From Berghia stephanieae (lineage: Eukaryota > Mollusca > Gastropoda > Nudibranchia > Aeolidiidae), in assembly GCA_034508935.3 (NCBI GenBank), contig CM067446.1, positions 20,802,901 through 20,866,900 of the forward strand: a stretch of 64,000 nt of DNA. Reading direction: 5' to 3'. Under the pieces are notes generated by a model. It was not told the origin of the DNA and did no database searches. It was given only the letters and a program-made list of their open reading frames with translations. Below, one piece after another: positions 45,201 through 55,337 of this stretch (positions are counted from its first letter, which is position 1; the number at the start of each line of letters is the position of its first letter). The translations under genes and the position numbers were made by a program.

Positions 45201-45821
45201 TGCCCCTCCTCTAACTTATGTTTATCTTGATTGACATGCACAAAACTTTAAAGTTGGTTTTTGTTTCCAAGTTATCCAAGCTTTCATCTATGTGGACGAT
45301 GAATAACGTACATGTCATAATAAAAGTATGAGAATGAGTATGAGTAAATGTGCATAGTCATCATAGAGCCTACTGCTAGCCTAGAGTATAGAGACTATAA
45401 TATATACACATAAAAATCTTTAGTCTTGAGTCATCTATTATTATTATTTTTGTTTTGTTTTGTTTGCTGTCTTTTGTGACTTTGTGACACTTTGCCTCTC
45501 ATATTATTATTATTATTATCTGTGACAAACAAAACTGGCAACGAAAAAAAAAAAAATAAACATTGCCTTCTCCTCTATCTAACCTTTGAGACTAGACTAG
45601 AGTACAGTGACTGAGAATTGGTCTACATTATCATTCATCTAGATAAATCTAAATCTTAATTAAGTTCTAGAAAAAGCATGAGTATAAGTATACGTATAAT
45701 TATAATCTAGAGTTAGTCTCTTATCTTCATAGTCATAGTCTTACTCTTACCTTTTTGTCTGGACTCCAACTCGTTGAATGCCAAGTTCAACCAAACGTTT
45801 GCTTCTAGTCAATGCCGCCAT
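40238..45821 (-). CDS. Crypton-like tyrosine recombinase gene, six recognisable exons
   Basis: Minus-strand gene starting MAALTRSKRLVELGIQ. The N-terminus is acidic and S/P-rich (exons 2-5). The last exon has two zinc-finger-like motifs, CKFCDEFPTHLTRHVKRKH and CSGCLGFFDGKNIFRHKEKC, then a tyrosine-recombinase fold: ARRGGEP (R), FRHRVST (R, H), GHSESVNRNVY (H and nucleophile Y). A C-terminal WSDHESDIVNSYFKKYI to FLSKYKVL region looks Myb/SANT-like. Exons 2-6 join in phase. Exon 1 exits in phase 2 but exon 2 needs phase 1, so a small exon may be missing. One extra base near 41640 shifts the frame. About 800 residues. The family is expanded in invertebrates; host function is unknown. Confidence 0.8.
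42213..43417 (-). other. Recombinase gene intron 5 with a tRNA-like relic
   Basis: AT-rich; holds the tRNA-like segment at 42718-42790. Remaining introns (43503-43944, 44034-44355, 44464-45067, 45139-45750) show nothing recognisable beyond short ATT runs near 45505. Confidence 0.6.
42718..42790 (-). repeat. tRNA-Ser/Leu-like pseudogene or SINE head
   Basis: Minus strand reads GTGGCCGAGTGGTTAAGGC (A-box region) and CTGGGTTCGAGCCCCG (B box). The acceptor ends do not pair and no clear anticodon arm forms, so it is not a working tRNA. Confidence 0.6.
43418..43502 (-). CDS. Recombinase gene exon 5
   Basis: PDEKLPNPQEVLLEPSKLNE to ESSNK; completes an R codon; acceptor TTTTTAG, donor GTTAG. Confidence 0.75.
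43945..44033 (-). CDS. Recombinase gene exon 4
   Basis: DPMLIDNAESNHCESEIVEF to VDNL, exits phase 2; acceptor TTCTCAG, donor GTAGG. Confidence 0.75.
44356..44463 (-). CDS. Recombinase gene exon 3
   Basis: FVPAPPSQTSSEDEGEEMLS to KILNWNQ, 36 codons, acceptor CAACAG, donor GTACC. The FVPAPPSQTSS opening is typical of this family as I remember it. Confidence 0.8.
45068..45138 (-). CDS. Recombinase gene exon 2
   Basis: AEQEVPSSSSSPVPSADRDI then DPD, between an AAAG acceptor and GTAAG. Ends in phase 0. Its entry phase disagrees with exon 1. Confidence 0.65.
45751..45821 (-). CDS. Recombinase gene exon 1 (start)
   Basis: MAALTRSKRLVELGIQRVGV then QTK and two bases; donor GTAAG. Start chosen as the first ATG, in an AACATGG context. 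Confidence 0.75.
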
Positions 45822-45925
45822 GTTGCAATTACTAAATGATGGAATTAAACTGATAAATTACTTGTCAACAAACGGACTGACAGACAGTCTACTGGTGACA
45901 AGAATGGAGAATTCCATGTTGAATA

Positions 45926-46207
45926 CAGTAGAACTCGGAAATAGCGAGTTCGACAGGTCCACTCCTGATTACTCGCTATTTCCGAGTTCTCGCTATTCCC
46001 GAGTTGCCAGGAAAGGTTATAATATTGCTGGTTATTCCCCTCAGTGTGTAATTCGAGTAAAAGCCGTCGCCCCTATTTCAATTTCTTCACAGAAGTGGCA
46101 GAATGCTTGGTTTTTTGTTGTTTTTTGTGGGGTTTTTTGTGTTTTTTTTTTTTTTTGTTTTTTTTTTCAAGTAAAATCATGACTAGAAAAAAAAACAAGA
46201 ACATAGA

Positions 46208-46259
<52 letters not shown>

Positions 46260-46820
46260 AGTGTTTGTATGCACTCGGCATGTTTGATGAGGTAAGCAAG
46301 CGCACCACTCAATCACTGACCCATTGAAATAATGATTCTACACTCCCCTCTCTCGCTGATCGTGTCGTTCGTTAACGATGCTACTCGCTGACCGATGCTG
46401 CGAAGTGAGGCATGTTGACCTGTAGCGTCGCGTGGACCACATTGGGTGAATAATTGACTCCCACCCCCAATACACACACACGCACACAAACCTAACCCCC
46501 ACCCAAATTTGTTTCGCCTATTATGTACTACTACAGACTAGGCTACTATGTAATATTACTCGTAACAAAAAATAAGAAAAGAAAAGAGGCTAGGCTAAAA
46601 ATATTTAAATTGCCATTGTCTCTTGTTTTGCTTTACTTCGTTCGCAGTCCTAGGCTGGGGCAGGAAATGCTCGTTATTTCCGAGTTGACCTCTTTTTCAT
46701 ACTCGCTACTTTCATGCTAATTTTATTGACTCAAATAAGGGAAAAAAACGGGGATTTAGATTTTACTCGCTATTTCCGAGTTCTCGCTATTTCCGAGTAC
46801 GTTACTTTCATGTTCTACTG
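45926..46820. mobile_element. pogo-like non-autonomous element next to the recombinase gene start
   Basis: 895 bp between TA duplications (45924-45925, 46821-46822). Ends CAGTAGAAC and its complement. Subterminal ACTCGCTATTTCCGAGTT motifs repeat near both ends. Contains a (GT)n run (46209-46253). No transposase seen. Its left end is 105 bases upstream of the recombinase ATG. Confidence 0.75.
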
Positions 46821-47307
46821 TACCGCAAATTCTGTGCTACTTTCATTTTCCTTCTTTCCCCGTAGTGTTTTCGTTTTGGGTCTTAGATTGTCGTAAAATA
46901 AAAGATTCGGTCAATTGTCGTAAAATAGAAAATCGCGATGCCATTCCGTAAGCTGGATATAAAAATGTATATCTTGAGGTTGAGACCAGAAAACTTACTT
47001 CGTCAAATTTCTGGTCGTGGATATGTTTCCCAAAAAATCAATTGGGTTGAAAAAAAAATTCTAGCATTGAAATCGCCTTGATATATATCCGGACATGTGA
47101 GATATCATGTGTTTTAGCCTGGGTCACGCAAGTGACATTTACACAATGGGTGACATAACTACGAACTTGATTAAACACTGATATATCTTTATTTAGTGAT
47201 TGGAATTCTTTAAAAATTGAAATATAGAAAGTAAAGACACAGACCAAAGCAATGCAGGGCTATTTATAGGCATTGCATCATGAGTATGAAAGATGAATGC
47301 GTTTGAG

Positions 47308-47336
47308 TTAGGTCGCCCGAAAAATGGGTGACCTAA
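47308..47336. promoter_or_regulatory. FRT/loxP-like inverted motif pair
   Basis: TTAGGTCGCCC, 7-base spacer GAAAAAT, then GGGTGACCTAA. The arms match 10 of 11. This is the geometry of a tyrosine-recombinase core site. Function is inferred from shape and from the neighbouring gene. Confidence 0.5.
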
Positions 47337-47361
47337 TGCACAAACCTTATGAAAACCTGAG

Positions 47362-47386
47362 TTAGGTGTCCCAAATGGCTACCTAA
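47362..47386. promoter_or_regulatory. Second inverted motif pair at the unit's right end
   Basis: TTAGGTGTCCC and TGGCTACCTAA around 3 bases; arms agree at 8 of 11. Confidence 0.4.
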
Positions 47387-47398
47387 CGTAGTATTTAG

Positions 47399-47399
<1 letters not shown>

Positions 47400-47479
<80 letters not shown>
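47400..47479. repeat. (AT)n microsatellite, left half
   Basis: Continues after the inserted pogo-like element at 50141-50218. Confidence 0.95.
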
Positions 47480-47482
<3 letters not shown>

Positions 47483-50137
47483 TAGAATTACTTTAAACCG
47501 AAATTTTGGGGACCTTCTAAACCATTTCGGTTTAAAGACATTTTGGTTTAAAGTAAGTTCCCGTGTTGCAATGTTTTTCAAGGGTAGTAACTATTTAAGG
47601 AATTTGCTCTTTTAATCGTATCATGGGTTTCCCCTTAAATGGAGTTGTTGAATAAATGCCGTCTTGGTAACCATTAATTTTTTTTAAAAAATTTTTGTGT
47701 GTTTTAAAAATATTTTTGGGGGTTTTCGTTTTCAATTCAAAATTGTTGAAAGAGTTGAGTTCGGGATGCCGTGTAATTTACATATCTCCGTCTTGATCAA
47801 CTTTTTTTTCATCAACTTCACATAGTACAGTGGACTCCGGATAAGACGATGCCCAGGGGAACCGAGAAAAAATTCGACTTATCCGAAAATCAACTTAACC
47901 GGAGTGTAACCAAATGAGCAAAAACTCATTTGAACAAAGCAAACCAATCTAGAATAAGTATGTCCCTTCATATCGCGTGGTCTCTGTAGTGGTCATGAGA
48001 GGCTCCTACCCCCAATAGTCCCATAGAGGAATCAGAATACATAAAAATCGGAATTTGAGATTTAAAAAAAAAGCGGAATCAACTTACTGTTATTGAGTAT
48101 GACATACTTTGCAACAGAAAATGTAATAGACAATCCAAAAGTACTCAAAAGATTAAAAATAAAAAATGTGTAAAAATGTACAGATTGTGTAAAGACTGAG
48201 AATGGGGTCAAATAATAATAGAGAACACACAGGTCCTGGCCGTCTGAGAACAAAGCATTGAATGGATGGATTTAACGTTGTCAGGACCCCCCCCCCCCCC
48301 CCCCCCATACACACACCTAATCAAGCAAACGCGCGTGCCGGTACACACACACACACACACGGACACAGGGCTAAAATTAAATAGGGAAAGAAGCTGACCG
48401 TACTCAAATAATATTATTACCGATTGAAGCCAACATATAATATTACAAAGGTCATTGACCTCACGAATTGGAGTCACAATAATAATAATAATAATACTTC
48501 GGTCAACCCCCCCTCCCAAACATATAATATTATCCGACATCAGCAGCACACACTTTGAAGAGACTAATCAGACATACAAAATGTGTGTTGATTGACCATA
48601 GGAGATGACGAAATAAGCCATAGCTCACTTTTTTTTCGCTAGAGATTTTTTTTAAAAAATTTCCTCGATGAGTATGCCTTGAATGTGGAATGTATACCAA
48701 TTAAGTGAAATTATTCCGCGAAAAGCGGAAGGGTAGGAGCCTCAAGGTCATGCTTCTTGTAAATCGTCGAGACAGAAATAGCTGGTATGCCAATTTCCTA
48801 TGCGATGATTTTCTGACGCATGCCAAACTTTCCAAATGCATCGAATCTTCCTTTTCCGCGATAGGTTTGCCATTGTAGTTGTAGACTTGACTTGAATTCC
48901 TCTTGATAAAATTGATACTAATTAAGAGGGCCATTACATAGGATGGCCTGGGATTAAAACCAAAAAAATCTTGAACTTGAAGTTGCGACAATGTAAAATT
49001 TGAGATGGAGAAATTAAAGTTATTCAATACTGCTCATGTACATTGAACACAGACGTCAGGCAAAGCACCTACATCACATCGATGTGCGCCAATCGTTCAC
49101 GGATATTCTTAACCACTTAAAATTCTTACTGGTAGCTTTTTTAACCAATGGAAATACTTGTTTATTTGTGATTTTTTTTTGTAGTCGAGTGATAAGAACA
49201 TCGACTTAAGCGACATCGACTTATGTGGAGTTTGTTTTTTTTTTACTAATGTTATATAGGAAGAAGGGGGAGGGACCAAGAAAAAAAATCGACTTGGGTA
49301 AAAATCGACTTAGGCAACGTCGACGTATCCAGAGTGCACTGTATTTTGATTTTAAACTCAAACGTGTAAGCACAGTGCTTTCTTTTAGACAACTTTTAGT
49401 AAAATGCAAAGCTAAAATAAGATCGAAAGTTCTTGTGTGATAATTGATAATGAATGATGCGCAACTACTCAGAGGTGAAGTGAAATGGAAATGAAAAGGC
49501 GTGTCAGTGTCAATGCTAAGCTGTCTACTACACATCCCTCTTTTGTTGAAAAGCCATTAGGTTCAAAGGCCTAATTACATAGAACCCCCCCCCCCCCCCC
49601 CCCTCACACACATACAAAGTGGAAATGAAATGGCATTTCAATGGTAAGTTGTCTACCCCCCTCCTTATCGTCGTGTTGAAAATCCAGTCAGTTCCAAAGC
49701 ATCAACACACGAGTGAGAACATCTCGCTTGCGTTATTCTACACCTCAACTCGCCCTCTTTCCTCATTTTTCGCCTGTCAGTCACCCGCTGTCTTCCTTTT
49801 CCAGTCTGTGCGATTGTGGTGTTGGCCAAGCCCAAGTGCAGTGATTGAAGTGTTTGCCTCCACCCCACCCATCACCCTCATCTTATACTTACGCTCTGTT
49901 TAATATCGCCGGGCATTATTACGTGTGGCCTCCTTCCCGAATTTTTGAAGAAAAATATAGAGAGAAAAAGGGAAGGTGCTCTCAAGTTGTTTCGGTTTAA
50001 AGAAAGTCCTGCTTAGAGTATTTCGGTTCATCGTAAGAATTAGTACAAAGATAATGAAGAAACTCGTACAATTTATTAAATTCTTTGCGGTTTAAGGTAT
50101 TTTTCGGTTTAGCTTCTTTCGGTTTAAAGTAATTTTA

Positions 50138-50140
<3 letters not shown>
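47480..50140. mobile_element. pogo-like element inserted in an (AT)n tract
   Basis: Ends CAGTAGAATTACTTTAAACC and the complement of AGTAATTTTACTG, flanked by TA. TIRs of about 24 bp agree except for one base. No intact transposase. It contains the nested element at 47828-49341. Confidence 0.8.
47828..49341. mobile_element. Second pogo-like element, nested
   Basis: TIRs CAGTGGACTCCGGATAAG and CAGTGCACTCTGGATACG (complement of the right end), TA on both sides. Minus strand around 48720-48870 reads KFGMRQKIIA and ISVSTIYKKHDLEAPTLP in different frames, like the HTH of pogo transposases. Includes C-runs and an (AC)n run near 48340. Confidence 0.75.
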
Positions 50141-50218
<78 letters not shown>

Positions 50219-50220
50219 AA

Positions 50221-51018
50221 TTGTAATAACTACTACTGCCACCTCCAACACATCAATATCATACCACTACTACTACAACCATCACAACCCATGTATCTTC
50301 ATCACTACCACCACTACTATAACTACCACCAATCATCACTACCACCTATAACTACCACCAATCATCACTACCACCTATAACTACCACCAATATTAGATTA
50401 CTATTTTTGAAATAAAGGGATATTGTAAAATAGCTAGAGCTAAGACAAACAGTTAAAGAAGAAGAAGGAAAAGCATCTGAAATAATTAGCCTTCTTGTCC
50501 CTCAGCATTTAAAGTGTCACAAGAGCTTTCAAATCTAAACCAAAAAAAAGAATACTTTTATAGCGCATTCCATGTACAAGTCTTTCAAATTTCCCCAGAT
50601 AAATTCAAATATTTAAATTATTGTAATATCGGCTTCTTATTATTTTGATTGCTGTTAAGATGTTAATATATTATTAATTTATTTCTGTATATATTGTCAT
50701 CAATTTTAATTATTATATTATTAATATTAATAATAATATCATTATTGCTATCATTATTATTATTATTGTTGTTGTTGTCGTTGTCGTTGTTGTGGGACAT
50801 TATAAAGCCATGGTACATATAACTTGAGATTTTTACTTTTTGTCATGTAAATTTGTTAGATAATGAAGACAAAATTGAGGCATATACAAAAAGTTACATG
50901 TATACATAAGTATAATACAACAAACCATGATTCAATCAAATTTTGTTCTGTTATTGAATTGGTTCATAATTGAGTAAATTAGAGAGAAGTAATAAGAGAA
51001 GGGAAGATATGAAGAGTG
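50221..51018. other. Tandem repeat and AT-rich DNA
   Basis: A repeat of about 29 bp, CATAACTACCACCAATCATC type, lies at about 50318-50395; (ATT)/(GTT) runs at 50750-50790. No gene seen. Confidence 0.7.
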
Positions 51019-51497
51019 GGTAGGGTCCTCTGAATCTGACCTCCTATCGTGGGCGAGGAGGTCACTTTTGCTGTGTCGTCTATCCCCCTATATTTCTTTT
51101 CTCCAGGTTGCTTTCACTTCCTCTACCTTTATCTTGGAATGAGAGTTCTTGGTTTTGTCCTGGCCATGGATGTAGTCTTGACTGAGAGGGAAACAAGTAT
51201 ACTGGAGATGATATTTTGAATATATCTTCTAAACATTTGCGTGTATTCCACTAGTGGCTTCCTGTTCTTGTGTATAAATGAGTCTTAGGTGACCTCAAAC
51301 TGAGTAAGCTGGTAGTATGCACATGGAATCTACTTCTGTTCCCTATTTGAAAGAGTCTCCTTTGTCTTGCCTCTTCTTGTGTGCTTTTGATTGTAAATCT
51401 ATATTTTTTTTTACCTGGCCATTTTTTTTCCTTTTTTTTTTCCGGTGCTGCTGATATGACCTAAAAGTGTCGCAAACGCTGTAAAACGCTTTCACAA
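51019..51497 (+). mobile_element. LINE-derived short element
   Basis: Head GGGTAGGGTCCTCTGAATCT, tail GCTGATATGACCTAAAAGTG then CGCTGTAAAACGC. The only good plus-strand copy in the right half. Confidence 0.8.
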
Positions 51498-52389
51498 GCA
51501 GCATATTTCTTTTTGAAATGAGGCTTGTTTTTTAAGAACTAAAATTCACCGAATGGTAATAATCTGCTCTTTACATATCATTGTTTACTACAAATGTAAT
51601 TTTTAAAATTTCAGTATATTCCTTCGAGTTGGGATATATAAAATAAATTGCTTTCAAAATCCTTTTCTGCTGTCTTTGAACTAGTCTTTGTCTTTCTTGT
51701 GTGCGTCTGGTTCGTTGGAGCCACAAGGTTTATGGGAGCTATTTATATTACGGTTTCTGTACATTGCTTGCCAACAAAGTACTTTCTGACTTATATGCAA
51801 TATATTGAACAACATTTTTAAAGATTGAGATGCCTGTATATAAATCAAATTTTGATTTGGATGGCCTCTATTGTGATTAAAATTATGTTGCTTTTTATTT
51901 ACTCAATAGATTAATATTTATGATATTAGAGGGGTGTTTATTTTCATGAGTAGCAGTCCTTTTACATATATTACAAGGTGAGTTAATGGGCGACCACGGA
52001 ATCACACACATGTCTGTTGCCTGAGACTGTGTCGGTGAATTGTCTCTTGTTATGCTGGTACAAATGTCAACACTGTCAACTTTGTTACTTTGCCTTTCTT
52101 TCATTGTTCACAAAACCTATGCTCAACAAAGTGAACTAGCAATAACAAAAAAAAAAAAAAAAATAAACTAGTATTTTTTATAAAGTCCATAAATGTGTTG
52201 CATTGCCTCCAGTATATTAATATTATCCCTCAACGTTTTGAGGGCCAAGAATCACAGGATTAAACGAATTTTGATTTTCGAGGGAAATAACTTTATAATT
52301 TTTATAATCTCAATTTATAAAAGAAAGGTTTTTTTGTTTTTGTTTTCTAAATAGATCTTAAGCTTTATATTGAAAAATATCCACTATAC
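51498..52389. other. No gene seen
   Basis: AT-rich; an A-run at 52148-52162. Nothing recognised. Confidence 0.6.
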
Positions 52390-52645
52390 ATGCTCAAAGT
52401 GCTTTACAAAGAATCCCAAGTCGACACATGTAAGACGAGACATCACGCCTATAATGTGCTATTGCAACTTATTTTTTCAAAGGAAACAACAGTGCAATCT
52501 GCGAGGTACACATTTTGCATCCGAGTTGTTTGAGTAAGGAGCCTCCTCCAAGGTCTCAACTTTGCACCTAGAGCAGGACTCAAACTAGGGACAAATCGGT
52601 CCATAGGCAAGCGTCATATCTCAAGACTACAAAGCTCACATAATC
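52390..52645 (-). mobile_element. Old SINE-like element
   Basis: ATGCTCAAAGTGCTTTAC (complement of the GCGCTATATAAATG-type SINE end) at left and GCAGGACTCAAACTAGGGAC (B-box complement) at right. Confidence 0.45.
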
Positions 52646-52830
52646 TGTATCAGCTGAAACAACAAGGGAGGTAATCCAATAAATACAAAATATAATGTTA
52701 GGCTCTGTCCTATAGTCACATAAATTCGTGGTTGTGGGTTTGGTTTTTTAAAATTTATTTATTACAGACTAGGGAAAAGGTGTAGATCTGAAGTTAAAAG
52801 CACCAAATAACAAGACAAAGTGGACTAATT

Positions 52831-53819
52831 GTTTGTTTTTAAGGGTTTTACGGCGCTTGCAACACATTTAGGTTATATCAGCGCCAGTAAAAAGGAAGAA
52901 AATGGGATAGTAAAAAGTTATAGAATTACAATTAAAGCATCCAAGAAAAAGTAAGACACATGGGAACTGGGAACAAATAGGGATCAGATGTAGATTCCAA
53001 GAGCATACCACCAATGTACGTAGTTTGAGATCACCTAAAAGTCTCATCCAGACACAAGCACAGGTCCCAACTAAGAGGAATACACTCAAATGTTTACCAA
53101 TCATATAATATAATATGTAAACTAAACAAAATACAATGCATAACAGAGAGATGATTTACAATGAAAAAAATATCATCTCTCAAAACTATAACTATACATT
53201 CGACTGTTTCCCCCCCAGCCAAGGAGCTCCGGCTAGGATCAGGACAAAACTAAGTAATCTCATTCCAAGACAAAGACAGGAAACAATTGGGAAACGGTAT
53301 TGGGGGGATAGAAGACACAGCATGTACCTCCCTGCCCACTATGGGAGGTCAGGATCCCCACCCAGAAAATGGAATAGTGAAAAATTCTAGAATTACAATT
53401 AAAGCACCCAAGAAAAAGTAAGACATAGGGGAACTGGGAACAAATAAGGATCAGATGTACCACCAGTGTACTTAGTTTGAGATCACCTATAAGTCTCATC
53501 CGGACAAAAGCACAAAATCCAACAAAGAGGAAATACACTCAAATGCTTACATTATACATTCAAAATAACAACTATAATAATACATAATACATAACAGGGA
53601 GATGATTTACAAGGAAAAACATATCATCTCCCAAAAACAATAACTATGCATTTGACTGTTTCCCTCCCAGCTAGGACTCGGGCCAGGGCCAGGACAAAAC
53701 CAAGTAATCTCATTCCAAGACAAAGACAGAAAGCATGTTGGAAAACAGATATAAGGGGATAGAAGACATTATGTACCTCCCCCCCCCCCCCCCCCCCCCC
53801 CCACTATGGGAGGTCAAGG
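52831..53819 (-). mobile_element. Head-to-tail dimer of the LINE-derived element
   Basis: One insertion, flanked by GGACTAATT at 52822-52830 and 53820-53828. It holds a complete copy (52831 to about 53363, with tail) joined at its 5' end to a second copy lacking the 3' tail (about 53364-53819). The second copy joins at its internal CATTTTC. C-run of about 24 at 53779-53802. Confidence 0.8.
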
Positions 53820-53859
53820 GGACTAATTCAAAAAGGGAACAGAAGATTCCATGGGCAAT

Positions 53860-54090
53860 ATCTATATGCTTACTTTAATATAACACCAAAGTCCCATCCA
53901 GACACAATCAAAGGACCTCGCTGTGAGGGATACACTCAAAAAAAGGAGCTAAACATTTATCACCCCCGCCCCCGATACGCTAAGGACCAGGAAAGTGAGC
54001 AATCAATCCAAAACAAAGACAGAGAGCAACATGGAAAGGAAAAACAGATATAGAGGGCTAGAAGACCTCTCCCTCCAGACACGGTCCCAT
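53860..54090 (-). mobile_element. LINE-derived short element, partial
   Basis: GTCCCATCCAGACACAATCA, GGGATACACTCAAA and AGACAGAGAGCAACATGGAA follow the family order; diverged and lacking the tail. Confidence 0.6.
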
Positions 54091-54109
54091 TCGTAATTCT
54101 TACAATTGA

Positions 54110-54606
54110 TTGTTGTTTGTTTTTAAGGGTTTTACAGCACTTGCAACACATTTATGTTATATCAGCACCAGTAAAAAGGATGAAAATGGGATAGTAAAAA
54201 GTTCTAGAATTACAGTTAAAGCACCCAAGAGAAAGTAAGACAAAGGGGAACTGGGAACAAATAGGGATCAGATGTAGAATCCAAGAGCATACCACCAATG
54301 TTTTGAGATCACCTAAAAGTCCCATCTGGACACAAGCACAAGATCCAACAAAGAGGAATACACTCAAATGCTTACATTATACATTCGAAATAAATATAAT
54401 AATACATAACAGAGAGATGATTGACAAGGAAAAAAATATCATCTCCCAAAACAATAACTATGCATTTGACTGTTTCCCTCCCAGCAAGGACTCCGGCCAG
54501 GGCCAGGACAAAACCAAGTTATCTCATTCCAAGACAAAGGCAGAGAGCATGTTGGAAAACAGATATAAGGGGATAGAAGACACAGTGTGTACCTCCCTGC
54601 CCAATT
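54110..54606 (-). mobile_element. LINE-derived short element
   Basis: Tail TTAAGGGTTTTACAGCACTT at left; stops at TGTACCTCCCTGCCC, about 40 bases short of the family 5' end. Confidence 0.85.
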
Positions 54607-55337
54607 GTTTAAAAGTGCCGGATCACATCTTCATTTCTATGCACAAATCGGACATCCCCAGCAAGACATGGCCTCACAAGTAAAGTACATTCAATATACA
54701 GGAAGGCAATTTACAATAACATCCTTTTATTGACTGATAAGGACTTTGCAACTTGATAGCATTCATTATTATTACAATTGTCATGTAACATTGTATTACA
54801 TTCCATCACTATAATTTATGTGATAAATCAAGCAAAAGTAAATGGCCATAATGACAAAAAGAAAGAAAATATTTGCGTAGAATGAACTAAAAAGCTAGCG
54901 GACTAAAACTACCTGCCCTCTCAGGATTAAATGACAGCTCCACTGTGCTGCTGTACACTAGAAAAATAAAATCAAACGACTTTTTAAAGTAAAGACAAAA
55001 CTTGTTAAAGCAATTTTTCCACTTTTTGAAATTTTTGCTCCAGAGCTAAACTGAACTATAAACTTTATATTAAGTATCAATTAACAATGGTTCAAAGGGA
55101 AATAATCCTTAAAATCTCAACAACAAAAACATAGGTTTTAGAAAACCGATGGGCTTAGGATTAACTGGTTCTATCTCCACTTCTGAAAAATTTTGAGATA
55201 TTACATGCATTACTATCAGATTTTTAAGGGGTTTCATCTAACAACAATTGGTTCAAATCAGGAGATTGACTAAAGTGGTAAGTACAAAAGAGAGGCGGAA
55301 GTTATATACATTTATTAACAAAAAATAAACTCTAAAT
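54607..55337. other. No gene seen
   Basis: AT-rich DNA with no recognisable gene or element. Confidence 0.6.

Larger units (their letters stand above)
38205..47399 (-). mobile_element. Putative intron-bearing tyrosine-recombinase transposon
   Basis: Proposed unit around the recombinase gene. Both outer ends abut (AT)n tracts. Left end reads TACTACATTTGGTCGCCCAT and the complement of the right end TACTACGTTAGGTAGCCATT. Clusters of TTAGGTCACCC-like motifs fill the flanks (38218-39504 and 47117-47386) and are not seen elsewhere in the window. It contains later insertions: a LINE-derived element (38526-39064) and a pogo-like MITE (45926-46820). Boundaries are inferred, not proven. Confidence 0.5.
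46823..47399. other. Right flank of the recombinase unit
   Basis: No ORF of note. Holds the paired motif sites at 47308-47336 and 47362-47386 and a looser set at 47117-47157. Confidence 0.6.

Noticed and set aside
38117-50220. The two (AT)n tracts at about 38.1 and 47.4 kb as target duplications of the recombinase unit
   Set aside because: (AT)n is too common here to prove duplication; used only as weak support.
53779-53802. C-run as a G-quadruplex regulatory site
   Set aside because: Homopolymer slippage inside a dead repeat copy is simpler.
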